Part shown: positions 25,341 to 39,157 of the stretch, in pieces
How the letters are laid out: every line of letters starts with the position of its first letter
Position numbering within the stretch: position 1 is the first letter of the stretch
NCBI RefSeq assembly: GCF_027942865.1
Contig: NC_134529.1
Coordinates: 20,252,467 to 20,316,466, forward strand
DNA length: 64,000 nt
Direction: 5' to 3'
From: Odontesthes bonariensis
Taxonomy: Eukaryota > Chordata > Actinopteri > Atheriniformes > Atherinopsidae
Made by a program: the position numbers and the translations under genes
Notes under the pieces: model-generated
What the model saw: only the letters and a program-made list of their open reading frames with translations
The model's database searches: none
What the model was told of the DNA's origin: nothing

Positions 25341-25655
25341 TTTACCTCAGTTTACCTCTCCACTGCCAGTGGAGATTAAACTTTCACCAAATGTAGACAT
25401 TTTTAAATCCAGGTAAAAAACATTTCTTTTCTCATGTCTCCATGCATGAAATCTGCACGGTATCTTTGAACTTATCTAGACTGTTGCTTGTTTTTAAATT
25501 AATTTGAATTATTTTATTAGTTTCTCTTTATATTCTTTTATGTATTTTTAGTGCTTCTTACACTCCCCGCTGCAATGCTTTTATTTTATGTAAAGCACTT
25601 TGAATTTTTTGTACATGAAATGTGCTATACAAATAAATTTGACTTTGACTTTGCT
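25340..25655 (+). pseudogene. 3' end of a non-LTR retrotransposon (LINE)
   Basis: Translation near 25,360-25,430 gives SPLPVEIKLSPNVDIFKSR, a stop, then KTFLFSCLHA. This matches the extreme C-terminus of fish LINE reverse-transcriptase proteins, whose pattern is WNSLP..I+...S...FK..LKT.LF. The 3' UTR ends with 'taaagcactttgaattttttgtacatgaaatgtgctatacaaataaatttgactttgact', the familiar tail. Only the last part of the element is present, with a stop inside the frame. The clade (L2 or Rex/Babar-like) is uncertain. Confidence 0.65.
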
Positions 25656-25670
25656 TCCTGTTTTATTTTG

Positions 25671-26000
25671 TAGGGTATGCCCTCGTGTACATTCTGCTGT
25701 TTTTACTTCCTGTTCATGTGTCACGCCAGGTTTTCGGTTACTGATTGCCACACCTGCTCCTTGTTTATAATTATCTCCCTCAGTGTAAATTCTCCAGGTT
25801 TCCTTTGTTCAGTGCCAGATCCTTGTCTTCACTCTCCATGTTAGTCATTAGTCAGTGTTCAGCTGTTGGTTTTTCCTGCAACAGTAGGCCTTTTTGTTTA
25901 GGTTTAACAAAGCCTCTGATTCTGGAACCTGTCCGTCTCCGCATTTGGGACCAACACCTTCACTCAACATGCCTCATGACTCTTCCTGCACAGCCCCTTC
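25671..26000 (+). repeat. Retroelement-tail repeat, copy 1
   Basis: Similar to a second copy starting near 26,638. Shared phrases include 'ccctcgtgt', 'ttctgctg', 'ttgttcagtgccagatcctt' and a closing 'tttgggacc/tttgggtcc'. The T-rich, CTGTTTT-like style and the 'gcatttgggaccaacacc...aacatgcctcatgac' ending recall the 3' part of an abundant fish retrotransposon. No coding frame. Confidence 0.55.
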
Positions 26001-26637
26001 CCTACCACAAGCAAATCCTTTTTTCTAATGGCTTCTCACTTCTGAGTGGTTAGAAGTGCATCGTAGGGTCCACAAACTACAAATTACATTGTCAGAATAT
26101 TTCAAAATTCATTCATGACAGCTTAAACAGTTTAGTATTCCTAACCGCTACGTCACGTGAACACCGCCTGAAGGAAAACAAAAAGATATGTTATATGTTG
26201 CCATCTCCCAATTTAAAACTATACACAGTGAAACTAGTATATCTTGGGCCATCTGGACAAATGTTTAACACGTATTTCTAACGCGATTTAGCACTTACAT
26301 TGTGTCAGTTGTTTTAAGTTAACATCACTTTTTGTGAATTAGCCAAATGACAACACAAATTGCTGGCTGCCATTTGATAAATATGCACGCCAGTAAATAT
26401 CTTCACTCCTGGCATTGTGGCGCAGACAATGAAAGAAAGAAGTGCCACTCTCATTTTGACTTTAACCAGGGTCAGTGTCTTTTAGCAGCAACGAAGACAG
26501 GAAGTATTTTCTGCCTTTCCAGCTACCTTTTGTGTGAAGTTTTTCGTGTTTTTTCCTGGAGTTCGATGTTTTGTATTCCAATTAAATTTCTGTCACTCCA
26601 TCCCGTGACTCGGTCACCTTTCTGCCCGTTTAATTCG

Positions 26638-26960
26638 TAGAGTCTCCCCCCTCGTGTGTTCTGCTGAGTGTACTTCCGTTTTTGTTTCACACCAGGTCTT
26701 CGTTATTGCCTCACCTGCATCTTGTTTGTCGTTATCTCCTCCAGCGTACATAGTTCTGGGTGTTCTTTGTTCAGTGCCAGATCCTTATTATCTACGTTTT
26801 GTGCTGTGTAATTTATTTCTCGTGCCAAGTTGAGTTATTTTTCTGAACACATTTTACTCCAGTGTTTTGGGGATTTCTGCCTCAGCAACTACTTTAGTTT
26901 GGTTATTAATTAGGTGCGTTTATTTCCCCACTGCTGCCTGTCCTCTGAGGCTGTGTTTGG
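26638..26960 (+). repeat. Retroelement-tail repeat, copy 2
   Basis: Diverged direct repeat of 25,671-26,000, offset by about 966 bases. The two share 'ctttgttcagtgccagatcctt' almost exactly and several shorter blocks in the same order. It could be an independent insertion or a local duplication. Confidence 0.55.
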
Positions 26961-29900
26961 GTCCTCGGAGCTCTCGCACTAATACATTTCAGCTCTTTAA
27001 AAATGTTCTTATATGAGTCATTTCTGGCAAGTTTCTTGCACTAGATTGCATAACAATCTGTACCTCATAAAACGAACCGGAAGGACACATCTACTATAAC
27101 GTGTTGATTTATACAGCTGAACACAACTAGCCAAGTTTTCAGTGAACATGTAAATACAGCAGATGTAGCTAACACATATTCATATATCTAAAATTTCTAG
27201 TTCTACAGTGTTTCTGAAAAGGTATGTGGGGATCAACTTTATATGATCTTAGCTGAATTACTGCACTACCTCGGTTCAGTAACAATGAATAAATAGTTAT
27301 TCAGGGCACAATTTACGGTTGCTTTCAATGCTTTTAAATCAAAAAGTCTAGTTTAGTGTAGTGGTTAAGTGTCACTACATTTCAAAGTGGAAAAGCAGAA
27401 CTCCGGGATATTGATTCATTCCCCTCATGCTGTAATTTTAGCAGTGCTTTCTGGAAATATCTATTCCTGTGGCTGGTTATCCAAAGGACAACACAAAAAG
27501 ACACGTTAGAACATTTCGTCGGATTTCATGACACGGAGAAAAATACAACGAGACAAATATTGTTTTTAGGTTTATGACATTTGACAGTAAATGTGATATA
27601 TGAAGTGTAATGTGTAAGTTAGAAAACTTCTTCAGTTCTCGAATGCGGCGAGGAATCTTCCAGAGGAAACGAATTTAAGGATGAAGTGTTCCCTCAATCT
27701 ATTTTGAGTGAAAGTTGGTTCATTTAATATACTGGAAAATCACATTTTCTATGCTGGTTTGCAGCATAAAAGGCAAAGAGCGGAAGATTTAGAATTCCAA
27801 ATAAAGACGGAGACAGATTTTTCTTTTTAATGTCTCGTTTTTGTTATTTCAGTCAGATCAAATGGCTCCTCGTTGCTTGAGCAGTATTCAATAAACAGAA
27901 CAGCAAATATGTACTTTTGCCAGGAAGGAATGTGTCCGAATTCTTTTTTATGTGTCTTTCGATCAGTTTCATGTGCTTTAAAAAAAAAAAAAAATCTCCT
28001 CCAGTGAGGAAGAGCTTATGGCTTATTATGTAGCAATGATGTGTGTGCAGACATAAAAATGTTGCTTCCCCGCCCCGAGTCTTTAGGGAGGACACCAAGG
28101 GGAAAAACCGTAAATCTTTCATAAGCAAGACTTTCAGCAATTTAGTCACCCTTTGAAATTTGCCTTGATGAGCAGTAATTGCCGTCCAGGCCCCTCCATC
28201 TTCTGCACTTTCATGTCCCCTCAGTGGGTCTTGAATCATGGCATCCCGTGGTCTGCTAAACGACCCTCTGGGTGTCTGATCTCTCAGAGAAGACCACCAA
28301 AACTGCGAGACTTTGGCACCCCAGAAGGTCGACTGCCGTGCCCATTAAATCATGTCACCCTAATTCCCATCTCAATGTAGCCTCGTTTTCCTGAACAAGA
28401 TAAATATTTGACTAATGCATCGTGTAGGTGCAGCACAGGGCTCAGGCAGAAAGAAAAAAAATACTATCCAAACATGAGTGAAAGGGGAGCGTTCAAGATT
28501 TGCTGATGCAGTGTTTGCACATCACTGATAAGACAGGATCTTGATTTTGTTAGTGACAGAACTCCAGTTACACAGCCTGACTATGTATTTCGATGATACA
28601 AATTTAAAAAAATAACATCCGGGAACTATAGCTAGTGATTCTTGAAATATACTGGAGCTGGATCTGATAATGAAATTAAAAAAATATTTGCAGACTAAAT
28701 GTCCTTGATTTTAAAAGAAACTTCGTCTACATTCGGAGCTTTTCCTTCAATTACAAACTCTTTCAAAAATATCAGCTATAATGTGGAAAAAATAAACACA
28801 GATAATCTGTTGAGAGACAATTTTGAAATGTTTACGGTATCTCAGTTACATAATGCCTTTTGGGTTGCAGTCCAATTGGAGAGACACTGCTGGCTTTCAT
28901 TAGCAGCAGGCATTTTTCTCCATCACACTGAGCGATGCTGCCAGCAGTCTGTGCTTCTGAAAACACTGCAGGGCCCTGCCAACAAGCCCCTACCCCTCCT
29001 CACCCCCACAGCTCCAGGCGCAGCCAGACTGGGGCCAGATTGCTGAAAGGCAGCACAGGCAGTGTGGCGCTTTTCCAAGACTGGCCACTTTGGAAATCGC
29101 CACACGCAAGTGCCGGCCTCCCTGTCGGTGGCGTGATGGGGTCACTTCTGGGGCCCGGGGTGGGTAAACACATATGACCCAAGACAAACTTTCACAATTC
29201 CGCCAGGTGTGCAAACAGAAGGCCACAAAAATACCCGGAAAAGTCTGACCTTGCAAAAACAATATAACTGCCTCTGATGAACTCCTACAGATGCAGAGGC
29301 AGAGAGGCCGAGCAAGCCAGGGTGGAGCTGCCGTCAGCGGAGAGGGCTCGTCAGCATTGTCTCGTATTCGAGAATGGGGGAAATTGATTGGTTTGGACGA
29401 AAGACTTACCTGTCCTGATTGGCCACCAATGTGGAACTGATCCAGCCCACCCTGCCAGAGGAGGAAAAACCAAAGCTTCATAGAGAAATAAAATGAGAAA
29501 CAGAAAGATATCTTTTTCTCTGAGCAATAAAGCATCAGCGATCCAACCCACCTCGTCCTGAACCATTGTCTCCTGGGCCGGTGAGTCCCGAAGCTGACCT
29601 CTGTGGGGAGTCTTCCAGGCACCACAAGTTGGTTTTGTGTTCGTATGAACTCTACTTGTTTGAGCAACTAGGCCTATGGCACCAAGTCTGAAGGACACAG
29701 CAAAACAAGGATTAAACTACAACCAGATGCAGCACTGTCCTCCCAGATCATCTGTTATGCTTTGTGTCAGATCCCCGTCAGATAGCCACGCTGTCAGGGG
29801 AAGGGAAGGGCTGTTTTTCAGTGAGGGACAAACAAAGTGCTGCACTGTGTTCACAAATATGTTTTAATTACGGCTGCCAGCTAATGCCATGTCAAATACT

Positions 29901-32900
29901 GAACACCTGGCTCCGTAATCCTGAATATGTTTTCTTTTGCCCCCCCTTCCCCCCTTCCCCATTTGTGATTTCAGAATTATTCATTAATGCCCTTTGTAAC
30001 GAGAGCCAGATATATATTTATTTTAAACTGCAGTAAATTTCTGTCATAACAAACATGCTGTTTGAGCCAACCGGCATAATGATATCATTGTCAGAACTTA
30101 CCTCTGCTCACCCCGACTGCTAGACAGTGAGTGAGCACATAGCAGCCTGCTGGTTATACTATTAGCAATACAGATGAGAGATGTCTGCATGTCTGTAAAG
30201 TCAACCTGTAATTATCGTGGCTGTATATCCCCAGGCAAGAGACCGAGTCAGATTTATAGATTTATTCTGTCTTCAAATTAGCATCGTGCCTCGGATTCCA
30301 GCATTTCATCTCGCAGGCTGCAGGAATGTTTTGAGAGTTAAAAAAAGCGGGTCATTGTGATTCACAGCTACACATCCCCAAACCACCATCTGCAAAATAG
30401 TGTTGGAGAGGCAACAATATGCGTCTGTGCTCTTCAAAGCACACATATTAGAAGCCTCATTTGACTGCAGATGTGCCACTTTCATATTTTTGGAGCTTTT
30501 TTAAGGCCTGTCTGGATAAAATTGGTGGAAAAGTATGTAACTTTGTACATTGTTTGGAAGTGAGACTGTACTCCTGTTACAGCGTCCTCAGTTGAAAGAG
30601 CTGTCTAACAACTTTGTTTGGGTATAGCCCTCATGAAACAGAATATGAAATATAAAACCCCAATATAAGACATGACGTTTTACATTTGTATTGTTCTCAC
30701 AAGGTGCAGAAATCCACTAACAAAAAGCATCAACCTCCCGCAGATGTTCTGTATATTCTGCTGTGTGTTTTACTGATTCTTACCCTTAATTGGCTTCGTT
30801 TTAACAGAACAGTGTTATTTGACATTTGCGCTGACCATATGAGTAGATTAGATTCAAATAAATCCAAACAGTTACAAATGAGGAAAAAACTACTGGTTGT
30901 AGTTTTACTGCTTCCTGGTTCTTTGCGATAGAACTGTAGCATTTTAGGAAACTTCATCATAGGAGAATCAACGCGGCACAATGCAGCAGTATTGTTCTGA
31001 AGCTAAATAGTTACATGTGATTGAATCTGTAATCGAGTATTTTCATTACACACATTTTACTTATAGTTTGCAGACATTTTGTCACAGAAATCTGTCTTAA
31101 ACAGGGATTTCGAGTGTCTTGCTCTCTCATATAATCACTCCCAGCAAGCACCATCAGCCTCAAATGTATGCATTTTCCCCAACGTCACATATTAAAACTC
31201 CAAAATGCATCGTGTTTGTGATTGGCGTTCTCTGTTTGAAGTTGAAGTGGGTACATTCCTTAGCTGGCTTGTCCTGGATTGATCTCTGCTGACTCAAGAG
31301 TAAAGACTGCGTACCTGCCAAGCATCTAATACACAACGGCCCGGGGTTACCTCTCTGTGCATGTACGGTCGTCTCTGTGTGGAGAACAATGTTTACAGTC
31401 GAGCCCGGACGCTCATTTGTCCTGTGTTTTCTGCAGACTTTACTGCTGTCAGCGCGGGGGGGTGCAGGTGATAAATATCAACTCAGGAACACTGAACAGC
31501 TCTACAGTTTTAATGGTTATAAAACAACGACGCTACATTCACAAGCCTAAACACTGTCAATTTAACTTTGTATTCAGTATAAACCAGGGTTGAATTGAGA
31601 GGCTCCCATCTGATATGAATTTGATACTCAGGCAGCAATAAGATATAAAGACATAAACCATGAGACACTTGTGTGTGTGTGTTCTTTTTAAAAGTGATTA
31701 TAGTAAGACAATGCAGCCAGTGAACTCTGGGAGCAGGCCGATGCTCCAGGCTGTATTATTATGACTGGTTCGACTCAGCGTCCTTCTCATACATCTTTCT
31801 AAAATTATACACCACAACGAAGAGAAAAAAAGAGAAAAAAACCCGACACTTCTAAACAACATCAGAAATTCAGATTTAGACTCCCTCCTTTTCTCTTTTT
31901 TTTCTTTCTATATCTTGTTATTGTGTTACACAGGGACTGAAAGACCAGTCAGAGCATTATGAAATCATGAGAGGAGGGCAATTATCCATCACAAAAGCCC
32001 CACAGAAGAAAGGGAAGGGAAAAAAATAAAATAAATAACCCACCGACTGAAAGAAGACAACAGAGCCTTTTGTTTGCCCCATTGTCAGTGACACAGTGCC
32101 GAACTCCTCCTCATATAATGGCTTGTTTCTGCAGTGAGCTGTCTGCCTTCATCAAGCATACTTTGTTCTCCTCGGCGTGTAAAACTGGGAGTCTGAGACG
32201 CGTAATGGGGCAGCTCATCTGTAAGCTCATTCAGGTTGTGATTGGCTGCCGTGACCCCTTAGGTTTGAGTCATGGCGCGGCGCAGCTTCGTTTATTACTG
32301 ACACACAGTCATTTCTGTTATTGACATTTTGCCTGGAGTGACGGCATCGTGTCACCGGGGGCGTCATGTGACTCTCGGGCCTTGTAGTGGAGTTGTGTCG
32401 CCTGTTCTGTGTCATTACAGTGCTGACTTAGCAGTTCAGCAGCTTGAACCCTGTTGACCCCGGCCTGACATTTATTATTATATTGTAAAAAAAAATCTCT
32501 CAGCTGTTGACAACTGACCACACAATGACAGGGTTCCCAGCGGCCGCAGCCATACTCTGCACCAGCCCCACTGAGCCTGAGCAGAGATGCAGGAGCAGCG
32601 CAGCCGAGCTGGACCTGTCCTCACCTTAAAGGCAAGCATGGCGTCTGAAAGCCAGACAGCAGGACCAGCGGCCGACTGGTGTGCCAAAGCACAGGAGATA
32701 TATACAAGTCCGGCTCCGTCTACTTAGCGCATACATTAGACCAAGTTGTCAGTGGACGTTGAGAAATCTTTGCCCGCGTCTCTGCGGGCCTCGCTGTTTG
32801 GGCACTGTTTATCCTGGACCGGGCCCTTGATTAAAATGAGGAATGGGAAGGGGGAAAATTAAAAAAAAAAAAGAGAGAGAGAGAGAGAGAAGGAGAAGAA

Positions 32901-35900
32901 ATGGCACAGTCTGCCAGTGGTCAGCCACAGCTTTCTCATCGCAGCCTCCACCGATGGTCTGACTCCCCTCCTCTTTTTTTTTTATGTAATCACAACTCCG
33001 AGAGCTATTTTTAATGTGTGTTTAGGTTGTGCGCGCGCCATTCGATATTAAACATTTCCCCTTATTACTTTATTTTCCCTCAAAACTGTGACTCCAAAAA
33101 CAGCTGTCCAGACACCACAAGAAAGGGCCCGAAGTCACTGGAAGATTTAGATACCACTGCTGGACCCCTGAAGGAAAATATCTACTTTTCATTAAGGTAT
33201 ACCATACCGTACCTCACCAAACTATTCACACAGAACGTCAACATCCTCCTGGCGACAAGGCGTCGTGGATTGAGTGGATCGAGTTTCGGCTCCTCCGTGG
33301 GGTTTTGGACCATGCTGCAGTGAACCTCTCCATGCTTCATCCATGCGCCTCAGAGGCCGCCCTGAGGAGACATTTACGTTCACAGCGGGGGCAGAGCGGC
33401 CAACAGAAGCTGATTGCAAAGTGGTGTTTGTTTCCAATGAAAGCACGTTAATTCGGGCTCGGCCGCAGTGTAAACTACCTTGGCGTTTTACAGATGTCGC
33501 CTGTTGAAGTGAATCACTGTACCTGCCTGTTTGCCCGACCCCGGGCCCCCTCTGATGCCCCCGCCAAAGTGAGTACACAACACAGTCAGAAAAAAAAAAG
33601 GTCTATTAATAAGCCCTTTCCTTTTCTAATACTGCAATACCTCCATGTGTGTAATGTCTGCTCAGGGCTAATTATGTCACGTCATTTTTAGCCTTCACGG
33701 GGAGACGAATGCAGACAGCTCCGCGGCCTCAGACTGGGTTTAATTTTAACTCATCTTAGGTATCATTATCCTCTAATATTTTTCCAGAAATACTCGGCTG
33801 TGAGAAATAATTTGCAATGAAAACAGCCGCCTGCAAAGGGCCTCCACTGTGACAAAGCGAGGAAAGGATCGAGCTGCTCTGCATCACGCACACGCAATTT
33901 TACGCACGTCCCAGCACATGATACCTCTATTATGTTTCTGTGAGAGCTTGTGATAACAACGCGAGTCCATTTCAAGGTGTGTGCGTGTGGTCCTGGGTGG
34001 TAGGGGAGAGAAAGTGTCTGGCAGGGTGGGCCATCAACCACAGTCCTCAGGGCAGACCTTGGCCAGAGCTCAGAGTACGGCCAGGCTCTTCAGCTTCAGC
34101 AAGTGTAAGTATGCGGCCACCAGTGGAGAACCAGTAATGAATGCAATATTATATTCCACATCATATTTCAGCCCTCAACATTATTACCACTCACATAAAA
34201 ACGTTTTTTTTTTCTTCTTTTACAGCAAGAAGTACATATATAACAAATTTGTCTCTACAGCAAAATGAAGCCTTCAAACTGGTGGCAGGTATTTTATTTT
34301 TTCTTCCTCATGAGAGGCTGTAAAATAATCCCTCATCTGCTTATGTACATGGGCCTTTATGATTGGACATGTTCAAACCATCAACTGTGTTTTCCATCGT
34401 CAGCACACTGTTTCAAATGAACACGTTTGGCCTGTTGAATGTCGCGAGAACCTGACCCCTTTACAAAAGCCAAAATCCGAACCTTTTTCACTGTTTTCCA
34501 GATTCGATAGCCCGTGGAAGCAGTCGAATTGAATCTCACATACTTGCCTGCGGACACGAGAAGCAATTTGAGTCATGGTTTTTCGAGACCGGATGGAGTC
34601 TGCTGTGGTTTTCTTAAGGTAGCTGAACCACTGACCTGACCGACAATTGTGCAAGATAAAACAACATTCGGCGGGCTTTATCTAAACTTTGTTACTGTAT
34701 CATAGGGAGGGGGGGGGCAGCTCTTCGCAGCTCCTAAAGAATCCATGCAGTGATATCTGAGACTATACAACATCATCACAGTTCACCATCAAGGTTGTTT
34801 ATCACATGCCGTGCCACCCAAGAAGCTATGTTTCCTGCCATGTGAGAGGGGGGAGGAGGGAGGTTGACATTTCTGCTTAATTTTCATTCTATGTTTTAAA
34901 CTCAATCATGATGTGCCAATTACATCCCCATCAAACTGCGTGTAATTTATTGTGGCTCAGCGGAACTCGCAGCAGGGCTGGACTTTGTCCTGGAGTTGAA
35001 TGCCTCTGACAGAAAAGCATCCGTTTGCAGTAACCTTGAAAATGTTTAGACGTGACCTTAAATATTATTCTTGAAAAACTTCAATATCAAGTACAAAACT
35101 TATCCCTAAAAACAAAAAACACCTCTGATATAGTCAGACCCCAAGAAGTCGAACAGTTTATCACGGACCCTGTGAAAATAGTTTTTTATATTTAGACTGA
35201 AGGTGAACGGCACGGCTGACATGATCGATTAAAACTCTAAATGGAAACAGGTACCGTGTGTGTTATGCGATATTCGGTGTGTTTGCAGGGTCTGAATAGC
35301 CCTTCCCAAAGGATTCTGTAGCACTGCAGCTCAAGAGGCTTGTTCTTGTTTTAGACAGCAAATATTTACAAAGCAGTGAGCCAAGGAAAATGTTTCACAG
35401 CACAAAAATAAGGAAGGTGGTAAAGACTTGTGGATGTGCTGTTGTGCCGTAGAATTTCATCCGTTTTTTTCTAAACCTATAATAAGGTTAGTTGCAGTAC
35501 AAATAAGGGTTCAGACTCTGTTGGTGTAATGAGACTGCGTCTCTTTTTTTCTTACTAATATCTTTTCATTGCCTGAGTTTAAAAGTACAATTTAGAACCA
35601 GTTTGACTCCATTTGCATTTAATGTTGCATCACTGATACCATGACGTCATTTTTCAAAGATTTCCCATCAACCTACGCTCACTCCAGGATATGAAAAAGT
35701 AGAATTTTTACAATAAAAGCTCAAATATTGTGTTACTACACTTCCTGCAGTCAGAAAAATCACTGCAAGCCAACGTTTTGATTTTCATTGGACTGTCACA
35801 AATCTGATATTGTGCACCTTCAACACTTAGGGTGGAATTTAACGGTGGAGTGTCGTGCTACAAAACTAAAAAGCTAAAAAAGCTCCATTCCAACCCAAAA

Positions 35901-38430
35901 TGACTTAAAAACCTTTTAACTTAGTCTTGGTTGGTTAGATATAGAAAAAACAAGCTTTCTAACCCTACATACACATGGTTATGGCTTGGCCTCACATCAC
36001 ATGAAAGCTGCGGCAGGCAAAACAACAAGCAAAGTAAAAGGATTTACAGTCTCTGCACCTTTGTTGTGACGCTGCTAAGTTTTGGACACATTATCAAAGT
36101 TGACTGATATGTGTAGACCCAACGCCGGTTCATCCCTTGAAGGAGATAGCTTTTTTTTTTATGCACCAAAGACTCAATATTCGACTCAACTAAGTTGTCT
36201 ACACGCCCAGCCGAGTTCAGCCTGGCTGTTTGCAGTGTGCTGAAGGATGTTCGACACCAGATTGCTTACTGGAAATATCCCTCCTCTTCAACTTGCCAGT
36301 AACGGAATTCTTCGTGTGGAACAGTCGCAAACACAGCTCGCGACAAACTTTTTCAAAAAAACGTTGGTCCTAAATTGGACAGCTTTACAGTTCAGTACAT
36401 TTTGTAAATGTACTGCATGTTATGCCTTATGCTTGTTCTTTGTTTTTCCCAATTTATTCATCCGTGTACTGATTCTCCTCTTTGTTATTTCCTGGAACAG
36501 GAAGTGCGGCGCATGCCCAGAGCACCTCAGCCAGTTGGAGTCTAATTGAGCGTCTACATGCAGGAGTAATTCGACCCCTCACTGCATTATCTGGGTGACT
36601 TAGAGAGCTTCCATTTCGTATGAGTTCAGTAAGATAAACATGTATTTCACAGTCCAGTTTTCATCTGACTAACATTATTTTAATATTATTTTTATTTTGG
36701 TGTAAATGCTCATCCTTTTGAGTTAGGCGCCTTCATTTCGTAACACTGTAAACCGAAAGGATCACTGAAAACAAAAGTCATAAATCCGTAGATATCGTTT
36801 GGCTTTAAGACATGTCTGCAAGTCTGCAACGAGGTGCTCCAAATTCACATTTAGAGGATTCAGAAACAGTTTGAATGATCCACAGAAACACAGTGTGAAA
36901 AGTTCTCTCTGGTTCAGCTTTTCGACACTTTACACGAAGAAACGGCTCCCGTTAAACGTGCCTTCAGAATGCTTTTCCAGTCATCAGGACGTTGCTACTA
37001 GAAAGACGCTGATTTGTTGTGGATGTTTGACACAATCGGAAGCTGACTCAAAGCTGGATTGAAATTCAAGCTTTATTTAAGCCCGATTGTAGGCACACGA
37101 ATGAACAAAACAATCAAATCACCGAGACAAAACCGCTGAGAATGATGAGTGTAGTTCTGTCATCGATGAGCAGAAATTAGTCATGCTTTTAAAAAAAGAT
37201 AATAAAAGAGCAATTTCGAACAAATTATAAGGGAAACCACCGGCCACCGCACCTGAATCATCTCTGATGGCTGGCTGAATATGACGAGAAAACTTGTTTC
37301 TAACCATTAAAATCACAGCCTGTAAATCAAAAGCATTGATTGGTTGATGGTAATGACTGATTAGAAGGTAGAGAGTTTCACTTGGCAATAAGACAATCCG
37401 AAGAAAGAAGCCTGAGGGACTTTTCTACTCTTTACTGCTTAGTCACTCACATGCCTACTGACAAGATGAGACACTTTTAACACTTTCAGATCTGACTGAG
37501 CTCCCAGCATCATTCCACGCGTTCCTCTGCTTCTGAACGAGCACCTCGTCTGCGTTTTTTGATCCCCTGCGATCGCTGATCAAAGACCAACTCTGCTGGG
37601 ATGCGTGAGGGTGTGTGATTCATGGCTGATTGTCACGACCTGCCTGCCTGCTCGGCTCTATTTTGCAGGGCGTCTGTGTTTGTGGGTGTGTTTTTCGAAG
37701 TGTTTTGCGAGACTGTGTGCGAAGGCATCTCTTCTACAGAGGAGACAGGTGGCCCGTGATCTATGGCCTCTTACAGGAATCGCCCCCGTCTGTCGCTTCC
37801 ACGAGAGCCAATAAAAGCTGGCAGCGCGGGCTTGGATATGCACGTGCACATGCACAAACACAGCTATTAGAGCATGACACAATAACATGACTACTGTCTG
37901 TGACACAGCAACGTGCGAGACGGGAAAAAGAGGGTAAATGCAGGCGACTCTTCAAACACACTCCTCTGTAAATAAGCAGTGTCACACCACCTCCGCTTTC
38001 CCCCTCACACACATCTAGTTTTCTCTCTTTCCCCATTCTTTCTGCTGCACATGCTTACACAGACAAACACACACAGTCAGACGCACACACCCAGTCTCAC
38101 ACCGCCAGCCAGCCAAAGCCAGCCAGCCATTCGCTCCTCACTCACACCCTCAAATCTTACCAAACTCAGCTCTCCCCGCTCAAAGGCAGACAGGAGCAGC
38201 TCGGCAGCCTGTTAAAGGAGTTGAGGGAAGGAGCAGCGGAGTCAGAGAGACATACACAGAGAGGAGGGAGGGGGATGAAAGAGTGAAGGGAGAGCAAGGC
38301 AGAGAGAGCGCTGTTCCCCATATGCTGAGGGGGGCATGGGCGGTTGAACAAGCTGCCCCTACTGAAGCCTCCTGACTCATGGGAGCATCAGACTCCCGAT
38401 CCCCAGAGAGCCTGGAAACGCTGCCGAACC
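26961..38430. other. Non-coding region upstream of runx2
   Basis: No gene recognised. In mammals the minus-strand gene SUPT3H lies upstream of RUNX2, so I looked for its histone-fold exons and saw none. A minus-strand frame of 225 codons (28,990-29,667) has no known domain. A (GA)n tract lies at 32,872-32,891. Distal runx2 enhancers are plausible here but cannot be located without comparison to other species. Confidence 0.5.
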
Positions 38431-38461
38431 ACGCGCAAGGAGAGAAGGAGGGGAGCCAGAA

Positions 38462-38463
<2 letters not shown>

Positions 38464-38497
<34 letters not shown>
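38464..38497. repeat. (GA)n tract at the runx2 distal promoter
   Basis: About 15 GA dinucleotides followed by more purines on the plus strand. The mammalian RUNX2 P1 promoter also has an AG-rich purine block at this relative position, so the tract may be part of the promoter and not incidental. Confidence 0.85.
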
Positions 38498-38499
<2 letters not shown>

Positions 38500-38660
38500 A
38501 AAACTCAGAGGAGAGGGAAGAAAGCCACAACGGTAGGCTGTCCCACTCAGCTGCTGTGCTGTGATGACGTTAGAGGGCATGTGACCCAGGGTCTCCAGTG
38601 ACGGCACATGGAGGGCAGGAAAGAGACGAGTTTTAAAGCTGGTGCCTTTTTGGTTGTGTG
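38498..38660 (+). promoter_or_regulatory. runx2: runx2 distal (P1) proximal promoter
   Basis: Short blocks in order match my memory of the mammalian P1 promoter. They are an AG-rich tract, 'aaagccacaacggtaggctgtcccact' (38,521-38,547), 'gtctccagt' (38,591-38,599) and 'gagttttaaagct' (38,628-38,640), where the mammalian text has the same TTTTAAAGCT words. Next come 'tttttggttgtgtg' and then the Runx sites. No canonical TATA box is present; TTTTAAAG at 38,631 is the nearest candidate and would place the start near 38,660. The mammalian upstream AACCACA site between these blocks is not seen here. Confidence 0.65.

Positions 38661-39157
<497 letters not shown>

Noticed and set aside
28990..29667. 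Minus-strand ORF of 225 codons, the longest in the window
   Set aside because: No recognisable domain and low-complexity, cysteine/serine-rich composition. Some splice-like sites occur inside it (a 42-bp block ending at cag|gtaagt near 29,405), but no partner exons were found.
33222..33578. Minus-strand 118-codon ORF upstream of runx2
   Set aside because: No domain, and composition follows the local GC content; a chance frame.
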